This document shows, one piece after another, positions 39,448 to 49,108 of a stretch of 64,000 nucleotides of DNA. The stretch covers positions 82,173-146,172 of the forward strand of contig NZ_JAHCST010000019.1 of the NCBI RefSeq assembly GCF_018476525.1. Reading direction: 5' to 3'. Within the stretch, counting starts at the first letter, position 1, and each line of letters opens with the position of its first letter. The position numbers and the translations under genes were made by a program. Source of the stretch: Acrocarpospora catenulata (GTDB lineage Bacteria; Actinomycetota; Actinomycetes; Streptosporangiales; Streptosporangiaceae). A model generated the notes under the pieces. It made no database searches. It saw only the letters and a list, made by a program, of their open reading frames with translations, and was not told the origin of the DNA.

Positions 39448-40671
39448 TCAACTACCCTCAGCGCTTGAGAGTCGATCTTGTGTTGGCGTGCGAGCAGCAC
39501 CGGTGCCGATCAGTTCGTCCGCGGGGAGCCCGACTTCGTCGAGGATTTCGATCGTGTGTTCGCCGGGTAGCGGGGATGGGCCCGGTACGCCGTGGGCGGT
39601 CGCGGGGAACCGCGGGGCGAGGCATGGCTGGATGTGGCCGTCGTTGACCAGGACCGTGCGGCGTGCGAGCAGGTGGCTGTGCGCCATGCCTTCTCGCAGG
39701 GTCACTACCGGTGCCACGCACGCGTCGGTGGTGGCGAAGTGTTCAGCCCAATGGTCACGGCTCTTGGTTCGGAAGGTGGCGGCGAGCAGGTCCCGCAGGC
39801 GCGGCCACTGCGATCGGTCATGCTGGTCGGCAGCGTCGTACACGTCGGGCCCGATCTGAAGTTCCCTCAGCAGGGTGGCGAAGAACTTATTTTCGAGGGC
39901 TCCGACGGATATCCACTTCCCGTCTGCAGTCTCGTACACGGTGTAGAACGGGCTCGCGCCGTCGAGCAGGTTGGTGCCGCGCTGGTCGTTCCATCGGCCA
40001 GCGGCCAGCATCGAGTAGATGGCGGCCATCAAGTGTGCCGTCCCGTCGACCATTGCGGCGTCGACGACCTGCCCGCGGCCGGTGCGAGCCGCTTCCACCA
40101 GCCCGGCCAGCGCGCCGATGACCGCATAGGCGCCGCTCGCGGCGTAGTCGCCGATGAGCGGCGGCGGAACCTGCGGCGGGCCGTCGGCAGCTCCGAGCGA
40201 CGCGAGCAGCCCGGTGACGGCGAGGTAGTTGACCTCGTGTCCGGCCGTTGGCGCGAGGGGTCCGTCCTGGCCCCAACCGGTCATGCGGATGAAGACCAGG
40301 CGGGGGTTGCGCTCGAGCAGCGTGCCGGGCCCGAGTCCGAGCCGTTCCATCACGCCCGGCCGGAACCCTTCGACGAGCACGTCGGCTGTGTCGATCAACC
40401 GCAGCAGCGCTTGGTGGCCGTCCGGATGCTTGAGGTCCAGCACGACGGAACGCTTGCCGCGGTTGAGCACGTCGCGTTCCGGCGGTGCGGTGGAGATCTC
40501 GGCCGGGACGGGGCGATCAATCCGGATGACATCCGCGCCCAGGTCGGCCAAGCTCATCGCGGCGAACGGCGCGGGGCCGATCCCTGCCATCTCGATGACG
40601 CGGATTCCGGCGAGCGGTCCGTGAGTGGCCGGCCGGTCATTCGCGGTTCCTGACGGAACGGTGGGAGTCAT
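39448..40671 (-). CDS. CaiB/BaiF-family CoA-transferase (alpha-methylacyl-CoA racemase-like)
   Basis: The 407-residue class III CoA-transferase has the family N-terminus (GPLAGIRVIEMAGIGPAPFA), the ADVIRIDRP and LDLKHPDG segments, and the catalytic Asp region GDYAASGAYAVIGALAG. The GIGPAP variant and the GHEVNYLA segment put it near the racemase (AMACR) branch, which epimerises 2-methyl-acyl-CoA, so a racemase is as likely as a transferase. It follows the double TetR gene by 39 bases on the same strand and is divergent from the hydantoinase-type operon. Confidence 0.88.
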   Translation of the reverse strand: MTPTVPSGTANDRPATHGPLAGIRVIEMAGIGPAPFAAMSLADLGADVIRIDRPVPAEISTAPPERDVLNRGKRSVVLDLKHPDGHQALLRLIDTADVLVEGFRPGVMERLGLGPGTLLERNPRLVFIRMTGWGQDGPLAPTAGHEVNYLAVTGLLASLGAADGPPQVPPPLIGDYAASGAYAVIGALAGLVEAARTGRGQVVDAAMVDGTAHLMAAIYSMLAAGRWNDQRGTNLLDGASPFYTVYETADGKWISVGALENKFFATLLRELQIGPDVYDAADQHDRSQWPRLRDLLAATFRTKSRDHWAEHFATTDACVAPVVTLREGMAHSHLLARRTVLVNDGHIQPCLAPRFPATAHGVPGPSPLPGEHTIEILDEVGLPADELIGTGAARTPTQDRLSSAEGS

Positions 40672-40710
40672 GTGTCGGTCCTCGGAGTATCGGACGGGGG
40701 GCAGCCCGCG

Positions 40711-41937
40711 TCAGCGCGGTGGCGTTGGGTGGGTGATCAGAGCCAGGACGAGGTGTTCGAGGATGCGCGGCAAGTCCGGAACAGCGCGCAGATGCGGGGT
40801 CCGGGCCAGGTCGTTGACGACGGTCAGCGCGGCTTCGACCCGGATCCGTCCCGCCGTAGGATCGGTCGACGTGCCGGACCGGCCGATTCCCTCGGCCAGG
40901 CTGACACACCCGTCGACGTACTCCTTGTGCGCCTGGCCGGCGGCGGCGCGTTGCGCTGCGGGCAGGTGCGCGGTCTCCCCGACCACGACATCGATCAGGT
41001 CGCCGTTCGTCAACGCGAACCCGACGTAGGAGCGGACGACGAGTTCGAGCGCGGTACGCTCGTCGGCTGCCTGCGTGCAGGCGCGCGCCATCTCGAAACG
41101 CAGCACCTCGATGCAGCGGACAGACGCGGCGGCGAGGATCTCATCCTTGCTCGTGTAATGGTTGTAGATACTCGGGCCCGCGATCCCGACGCCGGCGCCG
41201 ATGTCGTCGATGCTGACGGCTCCATAGCCGCGCTGCGCGAACAGGCGGACGGCGGCGCGCAGGATGGCTTCGCGCCGCGACCGCATGCCGATCCCGGGTG
41301 GTTCCTTCGAATCCGGCTCGCCTCCCGCGTCGTCTGCGGAGGCGCCACCGACGACGGGGAGGCCGACCACGGTTTCCACCAGCTCGGCAAGCAACCCGAC
41401 GTGGTCCGGGCGGGGCAGCTGTAGCCGGTGATACGAGCTGCTGTGCAGGACGGAGAACACCGACCAGGCGAGCAGCTCGACCATCGGTTCCGGCAGCCCG
41501 GGCCGAAGCGCTGACACGGTTCGCCCGAACCTCGTCACCGTATCGACCAGCTGCGCACGCAACTGCGCCCGTTGCTCTTCGCCGAGGTTGCGGCATTCCC
41601 GTTGCCAGAGCACCCCCAGCTCGCGCGAATCCAGGCTCGCGGCGGCGAGCGTCTCGAACAACTGCGCCGCCGGACCGCCGTCGCCGGCAGCGACCACGTC
41701 GGCGAAGACGCCGAACTGGCGCGCGGTGGCCGCCGCCAGCAGGGCGTTCTTGCTGGGGTAGTACCGGTACAGGGCCGACGGGCGGATGCCCACCTCGTCG
41801 GCGATGGCGCTCATCGCGACGCTGGCGAAGCCCCGCGCATGAAACTGCTTGATGCTCGCTGCCAGAATCTGCGCCTGCCGCACGTGGGACGGCTGCCTGC
41901 TCCGCGGCCGGACAACTGCCCCCTGTTCGCCGCCCAT
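40711..41937 (-). CDS. Double TetR-type transcriptional regulator (two TetR domains in one chain)
   Basis: The 408-residue protein has two full TetR units. The first helix-turn-helix is at ~18-70 (ILAASIKQFHARGFASVAMS, GIRPSALYRYYPSKNALLAA) and the second at ~222-275 (ILRAAVRLFAQRGYGAVSID, GIAGPSIYNHYTSKDEILAA). Each is followed by a helical ligand domain. Most TetR repressors are homodimers; here one chain could form a pseudo-dimer. The ATG is preceded by GGAGGGAG. The divergent intergenic region holds a perfect palindrome, so it probably controls itself and the adjacent catabolic operon. Confidence 0.9.
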   Translation of the reverse strand: MGGEQGAVVRPRSRQPSHVRQAQILAASIKQFHARGFASVAMSAIADEVGIRPSALYRYYPSKNALLAAATARQFGVFADVVAAGDGGPAAQLFETLAAASLDSRELGVLWQRECRNLGEEQRAQLRAQLVDTVTRFGRTVSALRPGLPEPMVELLAWSVFSVLHSSSYHRLQLPRPDHVGLLAELVETVVGLPVVGGASADDAGGEPDSKEPPGIGMRSRREAILRAAVRLFAQRGYGAVSIDDIGAGVGIAGPSIYNHYTSKDEILAAASVRCIEVLRFEMARACTQAADERTALELVVRSYVGFALTNGDLIDVVVGETAHLPAAQRAAAGQAHKEYVDGCVSLAEGIGRSGTSTDPTAGRIRVEAALTVVNDLARTPHLRAVPDLPRILEHLVLALITHPTPPR

Positions 41938-42034
41938 CGAAACTCCCTCCGGCCACGCTCGCCAGTATGAAACTAGTTGCCGTTCACATATTGCACCTAG
42001 GCATAGGTTAACTTACTCTCCTTCTCTATCGACT

Positions 42035-42054
42035 ACTAGTGAATAGTCACTAGT
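42035..42054. promoter_or_regulatory. Palindromic operator between the TetR and hydantoinase-type genes
   Basis: ACTAGTGA-ATAG-TCACTAGT is a perfect inverted repeat with 8-bp arms. A further ACTAGTTG half-site occurs at 41972-41979 and another overlaps the right arm. The position between divergent genes next to a TetR gene makes it the likely operator. Confidence 0.72.
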
Positions 42055-42126
42055 TGGGGTCAGCCACGGTGTGGAACCCGCCGGTCACCGCCGGGAACGC
42101 TGTCGGCCCCGAAGGAGAGGTCAGCC

Positions 42127-44223
42127 ATGACAGGTGACAGTAATGAGAGCACGAAAGAAGCCTTTGTGGGGGTGGACGTCGGCGGGACGCATACTGACGT
42201 CCAGGTCGTCCTCGGCGGGAAGCAGGCCCGAGGAAAAGCACTGACCACGTATGACGACTTCAGCCGCGGAGTGCTTGAGGCGGTCGGCGTCGCGGGGGAG
42301 GGGCTGGGGCTTTCGGCTCCGGAACTCCTGTCGCAGACCAGGATGTTCGTCAACGCGACGACGGTGGTCACCAACACGATCACGCAGTTGAAGGGCGCGA
42401 AGGTCGGCGTGCTGGTGACGAAGGGATTCAAGGACGAGTTCCGGTTCGCGGGCGGCCCGCGGCTGCGGCTGGTCGACGACCACCTGCAAACCAACGTCCC
42501 GGACCTGTTCGAGCGGCGCGACGTGCTGGAGATCGACGAGCGGATCGACTACCAGGGCACCACGCTGGTGGAGCTGAACCGCGAGCAGGTCGCCGCCGCC
42601 GCCCGGCAGCTAGTGGAGTCGAGCCAGGTCGACGCGATCGCGATCTGTTTCCTGTCCAGCTACGCCAATCCGGCGCACGAGCAGGCGGCCGCCGAGATCG
42701 TCCGCTCGATGTACCCCGACCTGTTCATCACCACGTCCGCTGCGGTCAGCGCGGTCCGCGGCGAGTATCGCCGCTGGATCACCACCGTCCTCAACTGCTT
42801 CGTCCACGAGCACGCCGAACGGTTCATCCACACGCTGCGGGCCAAGCTGCGTGAAGCGGGCCTCTCCGGAGCAGTGGCGTTCTTCCAGGGCCTCGGCGGC
42901 GCGATCAGTGGTGAACGCGCCGAGCAACTCCCCCTTTCCCTGCTCGGCGCCGGCCCCGCCGGCGGGGCCATCAGCGCCAACGAACTCGCGAGGCGCATGG
43001 GCTACAAGAACGTGCTCCTCGGCGACATGGGCGGCACGAGCTTCGACACCGGCATCATCTACGACAACGAGATCCACATCGAAAAGGCCATCCGGATCAA
43101 CCGGTTCCGCACCGTGCTGCCCATGGTCGACGTGGTCTCGGTCGGCGCGGGCGGCGGCAGCATCGCCTGGATCAGCGAACGCGGCGGGCCGCAGGTGGGC
43201 CCGCAGAGCGCGGGATCGACACCGGGGCCAGCGGCGTACGGGCGCGGCGGCACGGAGCCCACGGTCACCGACGCGATGGTCTCGATCGGGCTCGTCGACC
43301 CCGACAACTACTTGGGCGGACGAGTCCAGCTCTCGGCCGAACTCGCCCAGGGGGCGCTCCGCAAGCGCATCGCCGAGCCGATGGGCTGGAGCCTCGACGA
43401 GGCGTCCGGCGCCGTTCATGACCTGGTCGTCGCCAACATGGCCACCGCGGTCCGCGAGGTCAGCGTCAACAAGGGCCACGACCCGCGGGACTTCGTCTTC
43501 CTCGCCTATGGAGGCACGCTGCCGGGCTTCGCCTGGCAGATCGCCGCCGCCCTGGGGATCTCCACGGTCGTCATCCCGGACAACAGCCCGGTGTTCTGCG
43601 CGCGCGGGGTACTCATCTCCGACTTCGTCCTACGAGCCGACCGGACCGTCGAGTCGCCGATGCTGACCGAGGAGCAGGTCCAGCAGGTAAACGACGCCGC
43701 CCGCGAGCTGACGGCCGACGTCGTCGCCCAGATGCGCGAGGAGGGCTTCACCGACGACCAGCTCGAGATCGCGCACAGTGGAGACTTCCAGTACATCGGG
43801 CAGGTCCACGCACTGCCCATGTCCCTTCCGGAGAAGACGAAGCTCGAGGACGTCCCCCGGCTGCAGGAGCGGTTCACCGAGCTCTACGAGCGCACCTACG
43901 GCCCCGGGACGGCTTGGCCGACCCCGCCGCAGCTGCTCAACTACACGGTGACGGTGACCGCGAAGGTTCCGCACCCCGAAGTGGCGCCGCATCCCCTGCA
44001 GCCCACCGGGATCGACGGAATGCGTAAGGCCGATCGGGAAATCTACCTGCCCGACCTGCGCGAGCGACGCACCGTCCCGATCCTCGACGAGGCCCGGTTC
44101 ACGCCCGGCAGCCGCGTCAAGGGGCCGTGTGTCATCGAAGCGGTGGACACCACCGTATACGTCCCGGCCGGGGTCCGCGCAACCCGAGACGAGCACCGCA
44201 ACATCGTGATGACGGCGAGGTAG
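42127..44223 (+). CDS. Hydantoinase/oxoprolinase A-type subunit (acetone/acetophenone carboxylase beta-like)
   Basis: This 698-residue protein is of the HyuA family. The N-terminal actin-like ATPase region begins FVGVDVGGTHTDVQVV (~12-27), and the central Hydantoinase_A domain holds GDMGGTSFDTGI and SVGAGGGSIAW. The C-terminal domain ends in a beta-rich tail. Members use ATP to activate a carbonyl or lactam; the class includes hydantoinases, 5-oxoprolinase and biotin-independent acetone/acetophenone carboxylases. The start ATG follows GGAGAGG. It is 7 bases upstream of the HyuB-like gene, so they form one complex. Confidence 0.88.
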   Translation: MTGDSNESTKEAFVGVDVGGTHTDVQVVLGGKQARGKALTTYDDFSRGVLEAVGVAGEGLGLSAPELLSQTRMFVNATTVVTNTITQLKGAKVGVLVTKGFKDEFRFAGGPRLRLVDDHLQTNVPDLFERRDVLEIDERIDYQGTTLVELNREQVAAAARQLVESSQVDAIAICFLSSYANPAHEQAAAEIVRSMYPDLFITTSAAVSAVRGEYRRWITTVLNCFVHEHAERFIHTLRAKLREAGLSGAVAFFQGLGGAISGERAEQLPLSLLGAGPAGGAISANELARRMGYKNVLLGDMGGTSFDTGIIYDNEIHIEKAIRINRFRTVLPMVDVVSVGAGGGSIAWISERGGPQVGPQSAGSTPGPAAYGRGGTEPTVTDAMVSIGLVDPDNYLGGRVQLSAELAQGALRKRIAEPMGWSLDEASGAVHDLVVANMATAVREVSVNKGHDPRDFVFLAYGGTLPGFAWQIAAALGISTVVIPDNSPVFCARGVLISDFVLRADRTVESPMLTEEQVQQVNDAARELTADVVAQMREEGFTDDQLEIAHSGDFQYIGQVHALPMSLPEKTKLEDVPRLQERFTELYERTYGPGTAWPTPPQLLNYTVTVTAKVPHPEVAPHPLQPTGIDGMRKADREIYLPDLRERRTVPILDEARFTPGSRVKGPCVIEAVDTTVYVPAGVRATRDEHRNIVMTAR

Positions 44224-44230
44224 AACTGAC

Positions 44231-46426
44231 ATGGCCGCGAGTTCCTACGACCCGGTTGCGGTCGAAATCAACCGGCGCGCGCTTGAGGACATCACCAACG
44301 AGATGGCCACGACCCTGACCAAAACCTCGGGCTCCCCCGTAATCTACGACGTGCAGGACTTCGCCACCTCCCTGCTGGACACCGACGGGGAGCAGTTGAG
44401 CTTGTCAGCCACCGCGCTGTTCCACTCCGGCTCCTCGCTCATGGGCACCCGGTCGATCATCGAGGCGAACGGCGAGGACGAGGTGCGACCCGGCGACGGC
44501 TGGATCGTCAACGACCCGTACGCGGGCGGGGCGATGCACCAGGCGGACGTCGCGATCATCACGCCGCTCTTCGCCGGAGGCAAACACATCGCCTGGGCCT
44601 TCTCGAATGTGCACGTGGTCGACATCGGCGGTTCTGGGATCTCCGGATTCGCACCGAGCGCGCACTCGATCTTCGAGGAGACGCTGCGGTTCCCGCCGAC
44701 CAAGATCATCCAGGACGGCCGGATCGAGCGGGGGTGGGAGCGCTACATCGCCGCGAACGTGCGCATGCCGGACCTGGTCCTCAACGACATCCGCAGCATG
44801 ATGGCCGCCAACAACGTCAGCCAGATGAAGCTCGTCAAGATCATCGATGAGATCGGGCTGGAGCGGTTCACCGAGTACTCCTCAATCAACAAGGCGCTGA
44901 GTGAGAAGACCTTGCGCGACCGGATCGCGCACATCCCGGACGGTGTCTACGAGACCGCGGACTGGGTCGAGTTCGACGGCCACGGCGAGGAGTTGCTGCT
45001 GGAGCTGAACTGCCGGATGACCGTCGACGGCACGCAGCTGAATTTCGATTTCGCCGGCAGCCCGCAAGTCGACGCCTCGGTCAACGGCACGCCGGGACTC
45101 GTGCACGGCTCGCTCATGGCCACGATCCTGACCTCGCTGGCCTACGGCGACATCTCGTTCAACTCCGGGCTGTGGCGCCCGATCACGGTCGGTCTCGACG
45201 CGGCGGGCAGCATCGTGAACGCCACCGCGCCGGCTCCCGTCAGCGGCGGCCACACCATAGTCGGCACCCGGGTGAGCAAGGCCGCCAAGGACGTGCTCAC
45301 CCAGGCATTCTCGCTTAGCGACAACGCCCGGCTCCGGGGCCGCGTCGCCGGGCAGACCTGGGACGCGACCGGGGCGAGCCCCCTGGCCGGCACGGGGCAC
45401 GGGGGGCAGCCCACCGTGGTGTTCTTCATGGACCACGTCAGCGGCGCTGGCGGCGGGGCGCAGTCCGAGTTCGACGGCATGGACCTGTACGGCATGACCA
45501 TCAGCCCGGGCGTCGGGTTGCCGAGCGTCGAGATCAACGAGAGCCAGCAGCCCGCGCTCTACCTGTGGCGCACCCTCAACAAGAACTCCGGCGGACCAGG
45601 CATCCACCGCGGCGGCCTGTCGATGGAGAGCGCCTGGGCCGTGTACGGCAGCGATGGGCTCGGCGGGGCCGTGACGCTGGGCTGCGCCGAGGTGCCCGCC
45701 CGCGGAGCGGGGGGCGGCGCCCCCGGGTCGGCCGGGACCTGGAGCACCGTGCACGGCACCAACCTGGACGACCTGCTGGCGGACGCGCAGAGCCCGGTCG
45801 CCGAACGGCTGGAGGGCGAATACCCCTTCCGCCCGTCCCACATGGGCGGCCTTCGCCTCGGGAGCGGCGACGTGCTGCGAATGAGCAGCGGCGGCGGCGG
45901 CGGTCTCGGCGACCCGCTGCTGCGATCGGCCGATGCCATCGCGCACGACCTCCGGAACGGCTACATCACGGCAGCGCACGCCACGGCCGTCTACGGCGTC
46001 GTCCTCGACGCCCAGGGCGAGATCGACTGCCAGCGGACCACCCAGGCACGGGCACGGATCCGGTCCGAGCGGCTCGGCGCACCACCCGCGCGGGTCCAGG
46101 AACGGCCGGAAGACATCGGCATCTCGGTGACGATCGACTGGTCGGACGCTGTCCCCCAGTGGCGGTGCGCCTACTGCACGGCCTGCCTGGGGCCGACCGA
46201 CCGGAACTGGCGCGAGCCCGCCGTCAGCCACGAGGTGCCGGCCGCCGACTACTACGCCGTCCGCGGCATGTTCGTCCGCGTACGGCGTGACCCCCCGCGG
46301 ATCATGGTGCGTGAGCACTACTGCCCGGAGTGCGCGGGGATGCTCTGCGTGGACGTCTATCCCGAAACGTTCGGCGGGTTCCCCGCACCAGCGCTGAGGA
46401 AGACGGCCGGCGGTACCGGTGGCTGA
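44231..46426 (+). CDS. HyuB-type subunit fused to an acetone-carboxylase-gamma-like zinc module
   Basis: The 731-residue protein has a HyuB domain (~1-600; DPVAVEINRRALEDITNEMA, DGWIVNDPYAGGAMHQADVA, GGGGGLGDPLLR near the end) and an extra C-terminal ~100 residues with CAYCTAC and, 55 residues on, HYCPECAG, plus a DRNWRE segment. That tail resembles the small gamma subunit of acetone carboxylases, which binds metal. Simple hydantoinases lack it, so the complex is more likely a ketone carboxylase of the acetone/acetophenone type. The tail assignment is by motif only. It is translationally close to the HyuA gene. Confidence 0.82.
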   Translation: MAASSYDPVAVEINRRALEDITNEMATTLTKTSGSPVIYDVQDFATSLLDTDGEQLSLSATALFHSGSSLMGTRSIIEANGEDEVRPGDGWIVNDPYAGGAMHQADVAIITPLFAGGKHIAWAFSNVHVVDIGGSGISGFAPSAHSIFEETLRFPPTKIIQDGRIERGWERYIAANVRMPDLVLNDIRSMMAANNVSQMKLVKIIDEIGLERFTEYSSINKALSEKTLRDRIAHIPDGVYETADWVEFDGHGEELLLELNCRMTVDGTQLNFDFAGSPQVDASVNGTPGLVHGSLMATILTSLAYGDISFNSGLWRPITVGLDAAGSIVNATAPAPVSGGHTIVGTRVSKAAKDVLTQAFSLSDNARLRGRVAGQTWDATGASPLAGTGHGGQPTVVFFMDHVSGAGGGAQSEFDGMDLYGMTISPGVGLPSVEINESQQPALYLWRTLNKNSGGPGIHRGGLSMESAWAVYGSDGLGGAVTLGCAEVPARGAGGGAPGSAGTWSTVHGTNLDDLLADAQSPVAERLEGEYPFRPSHMGGLRLGSGDVLRMSSGGGGGLGDPLLRSADAIAHDLRNGYITAAHATAVYGVVLDAQGEIDCQRTTQARARIRSERLGAPPARVQERPEDIGISVTIDWSDAVPQWRCAYCTACLGPTDRNWREPAVSHEVPAADYYAVRGMFVRVRRDPPRIMVREHYCPECAGMLCVDVYPETFGGFPAPALRKTAGGTGG

Positions 46427-46504
46427 TGGAGCCCCGGCGCCGGCGACGACCTCCGGCGAGCCGATGAGCATTCTGGGATTCCGCACAGGCAGGGGAGAAA
46501 GATC

Positions 46505-47707
46505 GTGGCTAGGACGCTTGAGATGTCGGAACGGGCGCGTATCCTGCGCGGCCGCGTCCGCGAGTTCGTCGACAATGAGGTAATCCCGCTGGAGCCGCTC
46601 CTCGGTTCGCACTGGGTCGGCCGCGGCTCGCCCGAGGCGGCCCGCGCGATGGAAGAGCTGCGCGCGTCGGCGAAGCGCCAAGGCCTGTTCGCCCTCGGCC
46701 ACCCCGAGGAGCTTGAGGGCGGCGGGCTGTCGTTCAGCGAGTACGCGTACATCAACGAGGTCATCGGCCGTTCGCTGCACGCGATCCACGCGCTGGGCAC
46801 GCTGACGCTCCAGGACTCGATCATGCTCAGCAAGTACGCCACGCAGGAGCAGAAGGACCGCTGGCTCAAGCCGCTGGCGCGCGGTGAGATCCTCATGTCG
46901 GTCGGGCTGACCGAGCCGGAGGCCGCCGGCTCCGACCCGACCCAGATGCGCAGCCAGGGACGCCTCGAGAACGGCGAGTGGGTCATCAACGCGCACAAGT
47001 GGTTCACCACGCTGGCCCGGCACGCCGCGTTCACCACAGTCTGGGTGAAGACCGATCCGGACGCGCCGCCGCACAGGCAGTTCTCGACGTTCATCGTGCC
47101 GACCGACAGCTCCGGCTACGAAGTCGTGCGCGTCATCCCCTCGATGGGCGATACGGGCGGCGAGCACGCCGAGATCCGGCTGACCGATGTGCGGGTACCC
47201 GAATCGGCGCTGCTGGGTCGGCGTGGGGATGGCTTCCTGCTAGCCCAGACCCGGCTGGCGCCAGGCCGGATCTTCCACTCCATGCGCTGGCTGGGCCAAT
47301 GTCAGCGCGCGTTCGAGATGATGTGCGAGTACTCGAAAAACCGTTGGTCCCACGGGTCGCTGCTGCGCGACAAGGGAGAGATCCAGCGCTACATCGCCGA
47401 GTCCGCGGCGGAAATCCAGGCCGCCCGGCTGATGACACTTGACGCGGCGCGGGCGATCGACGAGGGTTCTCGCGCCCGCATCGAGATCTCCATGATCAAG
47501 TTCTACGGCGCCCGGGTCCTGCACAACGTCATCGACCGGGCTCTGCAAGTGCACGGGGCACTGGGCCTGACCAGTGACACGCCGCTGGAACTGATGTACC
47601 GGGAAGCCCGGTACGCCCGGATCTACGACGGGCCCGACGAGGTGCACCGGATGGTGGTGGCCCGCGAAATCCTCAAGGACGCGGAGAACGCACCGTGGAC
47701 GTCGTGA
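46505..47707 (+). CDS. Acyl-CoA dehydrogenase family protein
   Basis: The 400-residue flavoenzyme has the N-terminal helical domain, the FAD-binding middle strand (SVGLTEPEAAGSDPTQM, WVINAHKWFTT) and the C-terminal helical domain with a final YREARYARIYDGPDEVHRMV. This C-terminal motif is typical of the ACAD10/11 branch, which often works with aminoglycoside-phosphotransferase-like kinases on hydroxyacyl-CoA. Two such kinases are encoded 6-8 kb downstream. The start is GTG with GGGGAGA upstream. Confidence 0.9.
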   Translation: MARTLEMSERARILRGRVREFVDNEVIPLEPLLGSHWVGRGSPEAARAMEELRASAKRQGLFALGHPEELEGGGLSFSEYAYINEVIGRSLHAIHALGTLTLQDSIMLSKYATQEQKDRWLKPLARGEILMSVGLTEPEAAGSDPTQMRSQGRLENGEWVINAHKWFTTLARHAAFTTVWVKTDPDAPPHRQFSTFIVPTDSSGYEVVRVIPSMGDTGGEHAEIRLTDVRVPESALLGRRGDGFLLAQTRLAPGRIFHSMRWLGQCQRAFEMMCEYSKNRWSHGSLLRDKGEIQRYIAESAAEIQAARLMTLDAARAIDEGSRARIEISMIKFYGARVLHNVIDRALQVHGALGLTSDTPLELMYREARYARIYDGPDEVHRMVVAREILKDAENAPWTS

Positions 47708-47904
47708 CCGCCGCCGGCCCGGCCGACGAGGAGGGGCAGGAGCGGATCGTCGGGATCCTCGACTGGGAGTTCGCCCGTCCCGCAGACCCGAAGCTCGACA
47801 TCGCATGGGTGCTGGCCAAGTCCAAACAGCTTTCCGACGACTATCGGCGGTCGGTCCTCATCGCCAGCACCGTCGGCGGCTCCGGTCGAACGCATGACAC
47901 ATGA
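47695..47904 (+). pseudogene. Short fragment of an aminoglycoside-phosphotransferase-like kinase
   Basis: The 69-codon frame holds IVGILDWEFARPADPKLDIA, the magnesium-binding DWE segment of the APH kinase fold, but lacks the N-terminal lobe and the HGDxxxxN loop. It overlaps the end of the dehydrogenase gene by 13 bases and the frame of the next gene at its end. It is most likely a relic of a third kinase gene that once lay between the dehydrogenase and thiolase genes. Translation as a small protein cannot be excluded. Confidence 0.6.
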
Positions 47905-47929
47905 CACGAGAACACAAGGAGGTCGGTCC

Positions 47930-49108
47930 ATGACAGGGCGAGTGATTGTGGCCGGAGTCGGCATGGTGCCGTTCTCTACACCGGGCCGGAGTCAGACCTA
48001 TGACGTGATGGCCGGGGACGCCATTCGCAATGCACTGAGTGATGCCGGCGTGGACCTGTCCGCGGTCCAGCAGGCCTACGCCGGGTATGTGTACGGCGAC
48101 TCGACGAGCGGTCAGCGGGCACTGTATGGCGTCGGGATGCCGGGGATCCCGGTGGTCAATGTCAACAACAACTGCTCGACCGGTTCAAGTGCGCTGTGGC
48201 TGGCCCGTCAGGCCATTGCCAGCGGTGCCGCGCAGTGCGTGCTGGCGTTCGGGTTCGAGCAGATGGAGCGCGGCGCGCTGCAGATGAAATGGCCCGACCG
48301 TCCCAGCCCCTTCACCGACTTCATGGCGGCCGTCGAAGACAAGCACGGGGCCAGTGACGCCCCGTTCGCGGTCCAGATGTTCGGGGCCGCGGGCGCGGCC
48401 TATGCCGAAGAGCACGGCACCGACCCGGCTACGTTCGCGATGATCTCGGTCAAGGCCCGCCGGCACGCGAAGAACAACCCGTACGCGGTCTTCCGTGACG
48501 AGGTGACCGTGGAACAGGTGCTCGAATCGCCCCATATCTTCGGGCCCCTCACCCGGCTCCAGTGCTGCCCTCCGACCTGCGGCGCGGCGGCGGCGATCAT
48601 CACCAGTGAGGACTTCGCGCGGCGCCACGGCTTGCGAACCGACGTCGTGATTGCTGCCCAGGCGATGACCACCGACCAGCCCGACACGTTCGAGAGCATG
48701 CCGAAACTCGTCGGTTTCGAGATGGCCCGCCGTGCGGCCGACCAGGTCTACGAGGCCTCCGGCGTGTCGCCGGAGGACATTCGGGTCGCCGAACTCCATG
48801 ACTGCTTCACCGCGAATGAACTGCTCAGCTACGAAGCGCTTCGGCTGACTCCCGACGGCACGGCGGAGAAGTTCATCCGCGACGGCGACAACACCTATGG
48901 CGGACGCGTGGTGACCAACCCGTCCGGTGGCTTGCTGTCCAAGGGGCACCCGCTCGGCGCCACCGGGCTCGCGCAGTGCGTCGAGCTCACCTGGCAGTTG
49001 CGCGGACAGGCAGGCGCGCGCCAGGTCGAGAACGTCTCCTTGGCGCTCCAGCACAACATCGGCCTGGGCGGCGCCGCAGTGGTCACGTTGTACGAGAAGG
49101 CGGGCTGA
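47930..49108 (+). CDS. Thiolase-family protein (SCP2/lipid-transfer type)
   Basis: The 392-residue thiolase-like enzyme has the active-site Cys in NNNCSTGSSAL (~86), the HDCF segment replacing the usual HEAF and the C-terminal GHPLGATG. This pattern marks the SCP-x/non-decarboxylating thiolase group that cleaves or condenses 3-oxoacyl-CoA, often in sterol side-chain or branched-acid breakdown. AAGGAGG lies 7 bases before the chosen ATG. Its stop overlaps the start of the next gene (TGATG). Confidence 0.9.
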   Translation: MTGRVIVAGVGMVPFSTPGRSQTYDVMAGDAIRNALSDAGVDLSAVQQAYAGYVYGDSTSGQRALYGVGMPGIPVVNVNNNCSTGSSALWLARQAIASGAAQCVLAFGFEQMERGALQMKWPDRPSPFTDFMAAVEDKHGASDAPFAVQMFGAAGAAYAEEHGTDPATFAMISVKARRHAKNNPYAVFRDEVTVEQVLESPHIFGPLTRLQCCPPTCGAAAAIITSEDFARRHGLRTDVVIAAQAMTTDQPDTFESMPKLVGFEMARRAADQVYEASGVSPEDIRVAELHDCFTANELLSYEALRLTPDGTAEKFIRDGDNTYGGRVVTNPSGGLLSKGHPLGATGLAQCVELTWQLRGQAGARQVENVSLALQHNIGLGGAAVVTLYEKAG

